From: RGIG4034 sp045576455
GTDB taxonomy: Bacteria; Bacillota; Clostridia; Lachnospirales; Lachnospiraceae
Direction: 5' to 3'
NCBI GenBank assembly: GCA_045576455.1
Contig: JAZNGM010000005.1
Span: forward strand, 1-64,000
DNA: 64,000 bases
The stretch's first letter is position 1, and every line of letters starts with the position of its first letter. The notes beneath the pieces are model-generated. The model saw nothing but the letters and a program-made list of their open reading frames with translations. It had not been told where the DNA came from and searched no databases. Position numbers and translations under genes: made by a program. Positions 26,626-34,852 of the stretch are shown here, piece after piece.

Positions 26626-27435
26626 ATGAAGGATAATACGATGCATGTTGCCTGGGTATATACCAAGACAATATTTAAGACATGGTTCCAGTACAGGGCC
26701 AATACCATTTTAAGTCCCCTTGCCGTATTTTTAAGGGAAGCAACCGGAATTATTGTTATCTATTTTACCCTGCTTAAGTTTGATACCATTAACGGCTGGA
26801 ACATGAATGAGATGTTCTTTTTATACAGTATCCTGTTTTTGACTTATGGTATTTTGATTATATTTTTTACGGGACTCAGGGATTTTGGTAAGACCGTAAG
26901 GGCGGGTGGTTTTGACCGGTTTATTTTGCGCCCGCGTGGTCTTTTGTTCCAGCTTATTTTTTCCAATGCGGACTGGTTTGCTGCCGTAGGGCATGGCGGA
27001 CTCGGTATTGTGCTGTTTATTATTTCGGCGGGAAAAGTGAATGTGACGTGGAATGCGGCTACCATTCTTTATTATATTTCTGCCATTATAGGCGGTGTGC
27101 TTATACAGGGAGCAATATTTTTATTCCTTGCAACGCTTAATATTTATTTCATTGAAACCGGCAGTATTAAAGAATTAATGTTCTATAATATGCGCAAATT
27201 TGCCGGTTATCCGATTAGTATTTTTCATAAAGCCATTCAGGTTTTTATGATATATATTGTACCGTTTGCTTTTGTTAATTATTTTCCTGCGCAGTATTTA
27301 CTTCGTAAAGAGGATATGGTACTATACCCAAATGTGTTTATGTATCTTACTCCTATAGTCGGGGTGGGTACGTATCTGCTTGCGTATCTTTTCTGGAGAT
27401 ATAGCTTAAGACATTACAAAAGTACAGGAAATTAA
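26626..27435 (+). CDS. ABC-2 family permease, second subunit
   Basis: This 269-aa, about six-helix permease lies two bases after the previous stop, behind a GGGAGG. It contains GGFDRFILRPRGLLFQL, a basic loop that matches the FETVLLKPVSPLFYL region of the permease at 32799. It therefore pairs with the permease at 25829 to form the membrane part of a heterodimeric exporter driven by the ATPase at 24837. Confidence 0.83.
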   Translation: MKDNTMHVAWVYTKTIFKTWFQYRANTILSPLAVFLREATGIIVIYFTLLKFDTINGWNMNEMFFLYSILFLTYGILIIFFTGLRDFGKTVRAGGFDRFILRPRGLLFQLIFSNADWFAAVGHGGLGIVLFIISAGKVNVTWNAATILYYISAIIGGVLIQGAIFLFLATLNIYFIETGSIKELMFYNMRKFAGYPISIFHKAIQVFMIYIVPFAFVNYFPAQYLLRKEDMVLYPNVFMYLTPIVGVGTYLLAYLFWRYSLRHYKSTGN

Positions 27436-27445
27436 GAGGTAAAAA

Positions 27446-27967
27446 ATGGACATATTGGATATCTTTATACAGGCAGTTGGCGTAGTGGCAATGTTTTTCT
27501 CGGTATTTTCATACCAGATGAACAAGCATAAGCAGATTATGTTTATGCAGATTGTGGCGACAGGTTTATTTGGCCTGCAGTATTTTATGCTGGGTGCGAT
27601 AACCGGCATGGCAGCTTGTGCCATCGGTGTGGTGAGAGGCTTTGTTTTTTATCATAAGGATAAAAAATGGGCAAGATGGAACGGCTTTATCGTGCTGTTT
27701 ATTATTGCATTCATCATTTCCGGTATCCTGACATGGCAGGGACCGTTGTCTGTATTAATGATTGTTGCGTTTGTGTTAAGCACGTTTTCTTTTTCTTTTA
27801 CCAAACCGATGCTTGTCAGGGCAACGATTCTTATATCCAGTCCGATGATGCTTGTATTCGATATATTAACCGGCTCCATCGGCGGTATTATCAACGAAAT
27901 ACTGGTGGAGGTTTCAAGCGTGGTAGGCTTGTTGCGGTACGATATTAAGTGGAAAAAGAAAGCTTAG
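27446..27967 (+). CDS. YgjV-family inner membrane protein
   Basis: This 173-aa protein has about five to six membrane helices and the family features FFSVFSYQMNKHKQIMFMQI near the start and GGIINEILVEVSSVVGLLRYD near the end, which I recognise as YgjV (PF10688). The function of the family is unknown. It starts ten bases after the permease gene with a GAGG, so it is probably the last gene of the exporter transcript. Confidence 0.78.
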   Translation: MDILDIFIQAVGVVAMFFSVFSYQMNKHKQIMFMQIVATGLFGLQYFMLGAITGMAACAIGVVRGFVFYHKDKKWARWNGFIVLFIIAFIISGILTWQGPLSVLMIVAFVLSTFSFSFTKPMLVRATILISSPMMLVFDILTGSIGGIINEILVEVSSVVGLLRYDIKWKKKA

Positions 27968-28036
27968 CAGAAGAGATGTTTGGAAGTATATTATTATGCA
28001 AAAAAAGTGCTTAGCAGAACCGGCTTTGGAGGGCGT

Positions 28037-28966
28037 ATGAAGTTTTATCTAGCACCTATGGAAAGCATGACGGGATATGTATTCCGTAATGCTTATCATA
28101 AATATTTTCATAATGTAGATAAGTATTTTACGCCGTTTATTACAAGTACCGGCTTAAGTCATAAGGAGCTTAACGATATTTTGCCGGAGCATAATGAAGG
28201 CATGCTTGTGGTTCCGCAGATTCTAACCAATAAAGTAGAAGACTTTTTGACGATAGCGGGAAAACTTCAGAATTTCGGTTATGAGACCGTCAATCTGAAT
28301 CTCGGGTGTCCTTCGGGAACGGTCGTGGCTAAAAAGCGTGGTGCGGGGCAGCTTGCGGATACGATGGAGCTTGACCGGTTCCTTGACGGGATTTTTTCAA
28401 AGTGCCCGGTTAAGATTTCCGTAAAAACACGCATTGGCATGCAGGATGAAACAGAATGGGATGCTTTGCAGGAAATATTTAATAAGTATCCGTTTGAAGA
28501 GATTATTGTTCATCCGCGTTTGCAGCAGGACTTTTATAAAAATCCGGTTCATTATGATGTGTTTGACAAAGCGTTTCATTCTCTTAAGGCACCGGTTTGT
28601 TATAACGGTGACATACATGGCGTAGAACACTACAATTTGTTTGTATCCCGTTTCCCGGCAGTTGATACCATTATGCTGGGGCGTGGCATTTTTATGAATC
28701 CGGGACTGGTGGATGAGATTTGTGCCGGGAGAAAAGGCGTTTCCAAGGATACGCTACGTGCCTTCCATGATGAGATACTGGAAGGTTATATCAAGATTAT
28801 GTCAGGCGACAAGAATACGCTATACAAGATGAAGGAAATCTGGGTTTATCTTGGAACGTATTTTGAGAACCGGGATGATATTGACAGCGAAAGAGTGCTG
28901 AAGAAAATAAGAAAAGCTAACAGTATTGCCGAGTATAAAATGCTTGTGCGCAGTCTTTTACAATAA
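28037..28966 (+). CDS. tRNA-dihydrouridine synthase family protein
   Basis: This 309-aa flavoenzyme begins MKFYLAPMESMTGYVFRNAY, the Dus opening motif, and has NLNLGCPSGTVVAKKRGAG with the catalytic Cys, ISVKTRIG, and GRGIFMNPGL for FMN phosphate binding. Dus enzymes reduce specific uridines in the tRNA D-loop. I reject the longer frame that would begin with TTG at 27980: a GGAGGG lies just before ATG 28037. Which tRNA position it modifies cannot be told. Confidence 0.88.
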   Translation: MKFYLAPMESMTGYVFRNAYHKYFHNVDKYFTPFITSTGLSHKELNDILPEHNEGMLVVPQILTNKVEDFLTIAGKLQNFGYETVNLNLGCPSGTVVAKKRGAGQLADTMELDRFLDGIFSKCPVKISVKTRIGMQDETEWDALQEIFNKYPFEEIIVHPRLQQDFYKNPVHYDVFDKAFHSLKAPVCYNGDIHGVEHYNLFVSRFPAVDTIMLGRGIFMNPGLVDEICAGRKGVSKDTLRAFHDEILEGYIKIMSGDKNTLYKMKEIWVYLGTYFENRDDIDSERVLKKIRKANSIAEYKMLVRSLLQ

Positions 28967-28978
28967 TATTTGTGAATA

Positions 28979-29065
28979 CAACGGATTTGCAATTGCAACG
29001 GATTTGCGACAGCAACAAATTTGCAACTGCAACAAGATTTGCAACTGCAACAAGATTTGCAACTT
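28979..29065. repeat. Tandem repeat, five units of 17-18 bp
   Basis: Five degenerate copies of a unit like CAACAAGATTTGCAACTG follow the Dus gene; the first three are 17 bp and the last two 18 bp. The tract is non-coding in the orientation of the neighbours and lies just before the promoter at 29106. Confidence 0.85.
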
Positions 29066-29105
29066 AGCATTTTGAATCATTTTGCATTATTTTGCATGGG
29101 AAATA

Positions 29106-29134
29106 TTGACACGGATAAGCAGTAGTGTTAGCAT
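29106..29134 (+). promoter_or_regulatory. Strong promoter for the 35-codon ORF
   Basis: A perfect -35 TTGACA (29106-29111) is followed by a 17-base spacer and TAGCAT (29129-29134), a four-of-six -10, with a TG one base upstream (29126-29127) as in extended -10 promoters. Transcription would start near 29141, about 30 bases before the small ORF. Confidence 0.7.
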
Positions 29135-29170
29135 AGCGGTACGAATAAAATTATGAAAGGAGTGACAGAG

Positions 29171-29278
29171 ATGATTAATATGTTTATTAAGAAGAATTAT
29201 GAAACTGATAAAATGTCATTATTCAGTGCGTGGCTGTCTGCTCCTAAATCGAAGTTTTATTTTGGAGCAGATAGTTAG
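29171..29278 (+). CDS. Small 35-aa ORF with its own promoter, RBS and terminator
   Basis: The ORF runs from ATG 29171 to TAG 29276-29278 and begins MINMFIKKNYETDKMSLF. The C-terminal half is hydrophobic and aromatic (SLFSAWLSA, then FYFGADS). AAAGGAG (29156-29162) lies eight bases before the ATG, and a strong promoter lies upstream. Its last codons lie in a hairpin, TCTGCTCC/GGAGCAGA (29237-29244/29264-29271), and a terminator follows at 29288-29325. There is no Cys pair, GG leader site or recognised family. It could be a regulatory leader peptide for the serine hydrolase gene, a signal peptide pheromone, or a small membrane-active peptide. The function is unknown. Confidence 0.6.
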   Translation: MINMFIKKNYETDKMSLFSAWLSAPKSKFYFGADS

Positions 29279-29287
29279 GTGTTTTAC

Positions 29288-29325
29288 ACGCACTCAGTTA
29301 TGATTTCATAACGGGTGCGTTTTTA
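29288..29325 (+). terminator. Intrinsic terminator after the small ORF
   Basis: ACGCAC (29288-29293) pairs with GTGCGT (29315-29320), with GTTATGA/TCATAAC inside (29297-29303/29306-29312), and a run of six T bases ends at 29325. It lies ten bases past the small ORF stop and about 107 bases before the serine hydrolase gene. Confidence 0.82.
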
Positions 29326-29431
29326 ATTTATCTAGTTTTTTATTTATCTAATTGAAAAAATGCTGAGCTTGCACTTTATTTCCTGTTTTTACGGGAAAAG
29401 AAATGAGTAATGGTAAAAGAGGAGGAACAAA

Positions 29432-30616
29432 ATGGAATTAGTACACGGAAAAACAGATTGTCGTCCGGAAGAGACCGGATATGACGCAAGCCGCTTGGAT
29501 GTCCTGAACAGACATTTTGAGAGGCTGATGGAAAAAGAGATTATTGTAGGGGCAGCCTACGCAATATCACACAAGGGGAAAATAATTGCCAATACAAGTA
29601 TGGGTGGCAGAAGTAAGGTTTCAAGTGAAAAGATGCAGACGGATACCATATTCCGCATCGCATCCATCACCAAGACTTTTACGGCAGTTTCCATTATGAA
29701 ATTGATTGAGGATGGTTGTTTCCGTCTGGATACACCGGTGGGAGAAATTTTGCCGGCATTTTCCAAACCGCCATTTGATAAAATTACTGTGTGGCATCTA
29801 TTAACCCACACCTCAGGTTTATATCCGGATGATGGTTGTTTCCCGGATGTAGCACCACCAAGTGGCTGGGAATTTTTGGCTGATGTGGTACAAAAGTGGG
29901 ATGGAAAAACTGAAATCGACTGGGTTCAATGGGCTATTATGAACGGAATTAAATCCCCTGTGGGAAGCGAATGGATGTACAGTACGAATGCTTTTTCAAT
30001 CTTAGGGGAAGTAATCAGTAAGGTAAGTGGTGTCTTTGCCCATGATTATATTGAAAACAATATTATGAAGCCATTGGGCATGACGGATACAAGCTTTAAT
30101 ATTTCCAAAAATATGGCAGAGCGTATGTATATTAGGGATGAGAACTATAAAGGCTGGATAGATGCCATTATTAAAGGTGAAGTGAGTGGTTCGGCTTCAG
30201 ACGGAAGCTTCTGGGACAGAGTGCCTAATACGGGTGGCGGAATTTATTCCACAACAACAGATCTTCTTAAGTTTGCCAATATGATGCTTGGAAACGGAAG
30301 ACTTAACGATGTACGTATTCTCGGAAGAAAATCAGTAGAGAAGATGACAACACAGCAGCTTAAGGATATACCGGACAGATGCTGGGGTTCACCGGAAAAA
30401 GACCGTAAACACGGTATCGGCTTTGACATGAAAGAGGGACCGGCATTTACATATTCCAAGGGAACCTTTATGCATGAAGGTGCAGGCGGTTGTTCCATGG
30501 ATATCGATCCTAAGGAGCAGCTTGCGGCAGTATGGTTTGTTCCGTGGAACAAAACAGAATGGTCGGCAGAGGCACTTTTCAGCGTGCAGAATATTATCTG
30601 GTCGGGTATTAAATAA
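29432..30616 (+). CDS. Serine hydrolase, class C beta-lactamase/S12 family (copy 1)
   Basis: This 394-aa protein has the S12 fold with the nucleophile motif SITK (78-81), FRLDTPVGEILPAF and HLLTHTSGLYP, plus HEGAGG near the C-terminus as the HxG-type box. The usual YxN motif reads Y183-S-T, so the third residue is Thr. There is no signal peptide, so it is a cytoplasmic esterase or amidase rather than a secreted beta-lactamase. The ribosome binding site GAGGAGG is strong. The gene is followed by 26-bp tandem repeats and a paralogous copy, then exporter genes, which suggests a peptide- or ester-cleaving role linked to export. That link is inference. Confidence 0.83.
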   Translation: MELVHGKTDCRPEETGYDASRLDVLNRHFERLMEKEIIVGAAYAISHKGKIIANTSMGGRSKVSSEKMQTDTIFRIASITKTFTAVSIMKLIEDGCFRLDTPVGEILPAFSKPPFDKITVWHLLTHTSGLYPDDGCFPDVAPPSGWEFLADVVQKWDGKTEIDWVQWAIMNGIKSPVGSEWMYSTNAFSILGEVISKVSGVFAHDYIENNIMKPLGMTDTSFNISKNMAERMYIRDENYKGWIDAIIKGEVSGSASDGSFWDRVPNTGGGIYSTTTDLLKFANMMLGNGRLNDVRILGRKSVEKMTTQQLKDIPDRCWGSPEKDRKHGIGFDMKEGPAFTYSKGTFMHEGAGGCSMDIDPKEQLAAVWFVPWNKTEWSAEALFSVQNIIWSGIK

Positions 30617-30745
30617 GCGCGGAATGTTTGGACAGGAAATAGGCGCAGAATGCTTGGACAGGAAATAAGCGCGGAATGCTTGAAGAAGTAATAAACGCGG
30701 AAGCTTGAAGAAGTAATATACGCGGAAATTTTGAATTAGAAATAA
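30617..30745. repeat. Tandem repeat, about 4.5 units of 26 bp
   Basis: Units beginning GCGCGGAATG start at 30617, 30643 and 30669, then a 25-bp unit at 30695 and a decayed part unit at 30720. The tract begins directly after the stop of the first serine hydrolase and fills the space before the second. Confidence 0.85.
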
Positions 30746-30762
30746 TAGGGAGATATTAATAT

Positions 30763-31944
30763 ATGAACATTATGCAAGGAAAGATTGACTGTCTTCCGGA
30801 AGAAACCGGGTTTGACAGCAGCAGATTAGAAGTTTTAAATAAACATTTTCAAAAGTTGATTGATGAAAAGTCAATAAGAGGTGCGGCATATGCCATTTCC
30901 CATAAGGGAAAAACTATTGCTAATGCAAGTATCGGTAAAATGAGCATGATTTCCGATGATGCCATGAAACCGGATATTGTGTATGATGTAGCATCCATCA
31001 CAAAAACCTTTACAACCATTGCGATTATGCAGTTGATTGAAGCAGGTTATTTCCGTCTGGATACACCGGTGGGAGAAATTCTTCCGGCATTTTCCAAGGC
31101 ACCGTTTGATAAGATTACCATGTGGCATCTTTTAACCCATACTTCAGGTTTATATCCGGATGAAGGTTGTTTCCCGGAAGTGGCACCAAAGTCTCACTGG
31201 AAATTAATAAATGAAGTTTACCAGAATCGTAAAGATAGTGATTTTGACTGGGTAGAAGTTGGTATTTCCGGCGGACTCAGAGTTCCGGTAGGTAGCGAAT
31301 GGCAGTATTGCTCTTTTGGCTTTGCCGTTTTGGGTGAAGTTATTACAAAAGTAAGCGGTACCTTCTGCCATGATTATATCGAAAACAATATCTTAAAACC
31401 GCTTGGTATGAAGGATAGCGCATTTGATGTAAACAAGGAAATGGCTGCCCGTCATTATGTATATGACGAGGAATATAAAGAGTGGCTTGATAAGGTGGTT
31501 TCAGGAGCGATCGATCCGAAAGCACCGCAAGGAAATATCTGGGATAAAATCCCGTCTACCGGCGGTGGTCTTATTTCAACCACAACCGACTTATTACGCT
31601 ATGCCAATATGTTGCTTGGCATGGGAAGACTCGGGGATGTAAGAATTCTCGGAAGAAAGGCCATTGAAAAAATAACAACCCATCAGCTTTACAATATTCC
31701 TGATAATTGCTGGGGCGCATCAGAAAAAAACCGTTGCTACGGAATCGGTTTTGACATGAGAAGAGGAAATGCTTTTACATATTCCGATACCACATTTGTG
31801 CATGAAGGTTCAGGAGCGTGCTCCATGGACATTGACCCTACCGAACAGCTTGCTGCGGTTTGGTATGTACCGTGGGATGATCCGGATTGGGATGCACGTG
31901 CGCTTTTCAATGTCCAGAATATTATCTGGTCAGGTTTAAAATAA
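30763..31944 (+). CDS. Serine hydrolase, class C beta-lactamase/S12 family (copy 2)
   Basis: This 393-aa protein is a clear paralogue of the preceding one, sharing GAAYAISHKGK, VASITKTF (nucleophile S78, K81), RLDTPVGEILPAFSK and HLLTHTSGLYPD. The YxN motif reads Y182-C-S, again without Asn, so the loss is shared by both copies. HEGSGA forms the HxG-type box. There is no signal peptide. The copies arose by tandem duplication and have diverged through most of the middle region (about 145-180). The exporter permease gene starts 19 bases after the stop, so it probably shares a transcript with the ABC cluster. Confidence 0.83.
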   Translation: MNIMQGKIDCLPEETGFDSSRLEVLNKHFQKLIDEKSIRGAAYAISHKGKTIANASIGKMSMISDDAMKPDIVYDVASITKTFTTIAIMQLIEAGYFRLDTPVGEILPAFSKAPFDKITMWHLLTHTSGLYPDEGCFPEVAPKSHWKLINEVYQNRKDSDFDWVEVGISGGLRVPVGSEWQYCSFGFAVLGEVITKVSGTFCHDYIENNILKPLGMKDSAFDVNKEMAARHYVYDEEYKEWLDKVVSGAIDPKAPQGNIWDKIPSTGGGLISTTTDLLRYANMLLGMGRLGDVRILGRKAIEKITTHQLYNIPDNCWGASEKNRCYGIGFDMRRGNAFTYSDTTFVHEGSGACSMDIDPTEQLAAVWYVPWDDPDWDARALFNVQNIIWSGLK

Positions 31945-31963
31945 GTTACATATGGAGTAAAAA

Positions 31964-32782
31964 ATGAAACGATTAAAACATAAATTTGAAGAATGTAAAG
32001 CGATTGCATTTGTTACCTATAAAGAATGGGCAGCATACCGTACGCATTCCATGGTTTCTATTTTTGTGGGACCGGTTTATTTTATCGTAGAGTATTTTAT
32101 ATGGACTGCGGTATATGGCGGCGTGGATAGCCTTGCGGGAATGGAGCTTGTGCAGATGATCCGTTATTTCGGAGCGTCGGCGCTCATCGGTTATCTGACG
32201 ATGGATTTTGCGGACTGGAACTTGCAGATGCTGATAAGGACAGGAAAGTTCTTAACATTTGCACTGCGCCCTATCCATCATCGATTTTTTGCTTTGTCGC
32301 AGAAATTCGGACACAGGGTATTGGGATTCTTTTTTGAATTCCTGCCGTGCCTGTTGATTTTTATGTTCCTTTTCAGGGTGGATATAGTTCCTACCAGCAT
32401 TCCGTGGACCATATTGTCGGTAATACTTGCGTTCTTTATGAATTTCTATGTGAATTATATTTTGGGAATGTTAGCCTTCTTCTTTGTAAAAGCGAACGGA
32501 ATGAAGGCCGTGTATCAGATTTTGGCTTCTGTTTTTTCAGGAGCCCTGATACCGCTTAACTTTTTCCCGGAAATAATCCAGAAAATAATGATTTTCCTGC
32601 CGTTCCAGTATACAAACTATATACCGGCAATGGTATGGACCGGTGGTAACAACATTACAAGCATGAATCTTTCAGTTCCGGAAGCGGTGTTATGTCAGGC
32701 GGTTGCGGTGGTAGGAACCGCACTCTTAAGTGAAGTGATTTACCGCTGTGCAATCAAAAGATTTACGGCTGTCGGTGCGTAA
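31964..32782 (+). CDS. ABC-2 family permease of the second exporter cluster, first subunit
   Basis: This 272-aa, about six-helix permease is the counterpart of the one at 25829, with FSGALIPLNFFPEIIQ in the same place as LSGAMIPLWFMPEWIK. A GGAG precedes the ATG. It lies between the serine hydrolase and the second permease, and its ATPase is encoded downstream at 33784, so this cluster has the order permease, permease, ATPase. Confidence 0.83.
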   Translation: MKRLKHKFEECKAIAFVTYKEWAAYRTHSMVSIFVGPVYFIVEYFIWTAVYGGVDSLAGMELVQMIRYFGASALIGYLTMDFADWNLQMLIRTGKFLTFALRPIHHRFFALSQKFGHRVLGFFFEFLPCLLIFMFLFRVDIVPTSIPWTILSVILAFFMNFYVNYILGMLAFFFVKANGMKAVYQILASVFSGALIPLNFFPEIIQKIMIFLPFQYTNYIPAMVWTGGNNITSMNLSVPEAVLCQAVAVVGTALLSEVIYRCAIKRFTAVGA

Positions 32783-32798
32783 GGTTAAGGAGGTTAAA

Positions 32799-33578
32799 AT
32801 GAGACATTTGCAAATGTATGGCGTATGTGTAAGAACCTCTTTATCGGAGGCATTGGCATATCGCGTGGATTTTATTTTAAGCAGTATTATTACAATTTTG
32901 TCTAATATTTTGTTTCCATTGGTAACCATATTAATATATGCCAACGGTGCTTCTTTTCCGGGCTGGACCATGTGGGAGGTGCTGTTAATACAGTCGGTAT
33001 ACTCTATGGCCAACGGAATTGCATCCATGGTACTGGGTGGCGTTTTGTGGGTGACAATGGACCACATCAGAGGGGGAAGTTTTGAAACGGTATTGTTAAA
33101 GCCGGTTTCTCCTTTGTTTTATCTGGTAGCGTCTACTTTTGACATATCCAGTATAAGTATTTTCTTAAGTTCACTGGTTATTACCATCGTTGCGGCATCC
33201 TTTACGGGAATAGCAGGAATTACGGGAATTCTTAGTTTCCTTCTCTTGTTTATCGCCGGTATTATGGTAATATGCGGACTGAATCTTATTATGGCAGCTA
33301 TCAGTTTTAAGTGGGTCGGAAACTCAAGAATTCCGGAGATTTTCAGCAGCGTAAGTACTTTCGGTACTTATCCGATTGGTATTTTCCCTAAAGCTGTAAA
33401 AGTCATTACAACCATGTTAATACCGGTTGCCATGATTGGTTTTTTCCCTGCAAGTGCGTTACTGGGAAGACTTGACCCGAAGGCATTTATCACATTAGTA
33501 CCGTGTGTGTTATTCCTTCTTTTCGGTATATGGCTTTATAACAAAATGATTAAGCTGTATGAAGGTGTCGGCGGTTGA
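32799..33578 (+). CDS. ABC-2 family permease of the second exporter cluster, second subunit
   Basis: This 259-aa permease has about six membrane helices and a basic loop GGSFETVLLKPVSPLFYL equivalent to that of the permease at 26626. I place the start at ATG 32799, preceded by AAGGAGG, rather than the in-frame ATG at 32748 inside the previous gene. The stop runs into GC-rich 40-bp tandem repeats that separate it from its ATPase gene. Confidence 0.83.
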   Translation: MRHLQMYGVCVRTSLSEALAYRVDFILSSIITILSNILFPLVTILIYANGASFPGWTMWEVLLIQSVYSMANGIASMVLGGVLWVTMDHIRGGSFETVLLKPVSPLFYLVASTFDISSISIFLSSLVITIVAASFTGIAGITGILSFLLLFIAGIMVICGLNLIMAAISFKWVGNSRIPEIFSSVSTFGTYPIGIFPKAVKVITTMLIPVAMIGFFPASALLGRLDPKAFITLVPCVLFLLFGIWLYNKMIKLYEGVGG

Positions 33579-33600
33579 TGTTTGCATCATGTACCGCGTG

Positions 33601-33720
33601 CCGCATGTTGCGTGTTCACGGCGGTTGCTTGCACTGTGTGCAGCATGTTGCGTGTTCGCGGCGGTTGCTTGCGCTGTGTGCCGCATGTTGCGTGTTCGCG
33701 GCGGTTGCTTGTGTCATGTA
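33601..33720. repeat. GC-rich tandem repeat, three units of 40 bp
   Basis: Three near-identical 40-bp units (33601-33640, 33641-33680, 33681-33720) share GCATGTTGCGTGTTC and GCGGTTGCTTG. Partial copies flank them on both sides (about 33566-33600 and 33721-33740). The tract is far richer in GC than its surroundings. It lies between the permease stop and the ATPase gene of the same cluster. Confidence 0.9.
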
Positions 33721-33783
33721 CCGTGTGCCGGGCCGGCAGTATAGGCTAATAATAATTTGCTAAGGAAAGGTATAGTATAGAAT

Positions 33784-34758
33784 ATGTCAATTATAACAGT
33801 AGATAATCTCGTTAAAACATATACCACTTACAAAAGGGGAAGCGGTTTTAAAGAGACAATGAAAAGCTTTTTCAAAAGAGAAGCAGTAAAAATAAATGCC
33901 GTTGATAACGTTTCTTTTCAAATTGAAGAAGGAACAATTTGCGGTATTTTAGGACCGAACGGTGCCGGAAAATCAACAACCATTAAGATGCTCTGCGGTG
34001 CGTTGTATCCGACTTCCGGTACTATAGATGTAATGGGTTATTCTCCTGCAAAGGACAGGGCAAAATATGTACATAAAATTGGTGCGGTATTCGGACAAAA
34101 ATCCCAGCTTATTTGGGATATTCCGCCTATCGACAGTTTTGCCATGAATAAAGCCATTTATGGTATCGGCAATGAAGATTATAAGAAGCGTCTTAGCGAT
34201 ATGGCAGCACTTTTTGATGTAGAAGAAGTTATGCATAAACCTACCCGTGTACTTTCGCTGGGGGAAAGAATGAAGTGTGAGTTCATTATGGCAATGCTCC
34301 ATAATCCTCAGATTGTGTTCCTGGATGAGCCGACCATCGGTCTTGACGTAATTGCCAAGAGCAAGATAAGGGAAGTAGTAAGCGAAATGAACCGCAATGG
34401 TACGACCTTCATATTGACTACACATGATTTGGAAGATGTGGAGCAACTTGCCAAAGAGGTCATTGTTATCAACCATGGTAAAAAGGTGTTTGATGACAGC
34501 TTACAAAATTTAAAGCTGACGCTCGGAAACAAGAAGATAGTTAACCTTTCGCTGACGGAACCGTATAAGGGAGAAAGACTCAGCGGCGTGCCGGTTATTT
34601 TCGGAGATAGCGAGTATGACATATCACTTGAAGTAGACATGGATAAGCAAGGAATTAATGAATTCCTTAATGAACTTACAAAGGTTGTCTCATTTAAGGA
34701 TATTTCCGTCGAAGAATTACCGATGGATATGATTATTTCAAGGATTTACACGGAGTAA
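33784..34758 (+). CDS. ABC-2 exporter ATP-binding protein of the second cluster
   Basis: This 324-aa ATPase is a paralogue of the one at 24837: both have a basic insert before Walker A (GPNGAGKS, 57-64), FGQKSQL after it, and a LSLGxRM signature (here LSLGERMKCEF) with DEPTIGLD as Walker B. It powers the permeases at 31964 and 32799. An AGGAAAGG precedes the ATG. The 205 bases between the permease and this gene, filled by 40-bp repeats, are unusual for an exporter operon and may set subunit ratios. The 53-bp hairpin array follows downstream. Confidence 0.87.
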   Translation: MSIITVDNLVKTYTTYKRGSGFKETMKSFFKREAVKINAVDNVSFQIEEGTICGILGPNGAGKSTTIKMLCGALYPTSGTIDVMGYSPAKDRAKYVHKIGAVFGQKSQLIWDIPPIDSFAMNKAIYGIGNEDYKKRLSDMAALFDVEEVMHKPTRVLSLGERMKCEFIMAMLHNPQIVFLDEPTIGLDVIAKSKIREVVSEMNRNGTTFILTTHDLEDVEQLAKEVIVINHGKKVFDDSLQNLKLTLGNKKIVNLSLTEPYKGERLSGVPVIFGDSEYDISLEVDMDKQGINEFLNELTKVVSFKDISVEELPMDMIISRIYTE

Positions 34759-34852
34759 GCGTGGATATGGGGCCGGTTACCTGGCTGGGGTGAGCGGCTG
34801 TGCTTGGAAATTACCAAATTACCAGTAGAATTCTTATATGATACTAAAAATT

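Noticed and set aside
28846..29070. Minus-strand Cys-rich ORF starting MLSCKSCCSCK
   Set aside because: It is a translation of the 17-18 bp tandem repeat and overlaps the end of the Dus gene; no ribosome binding site.
33559..33763. Cys-rich plus-strand ORFs over the 40-bp repeats
   Set aside because: The repeated VCRMLRV-like pattern comes from the GC-rich tandem repeat. Two frames are open equally well and no ribosome binding site is visible.
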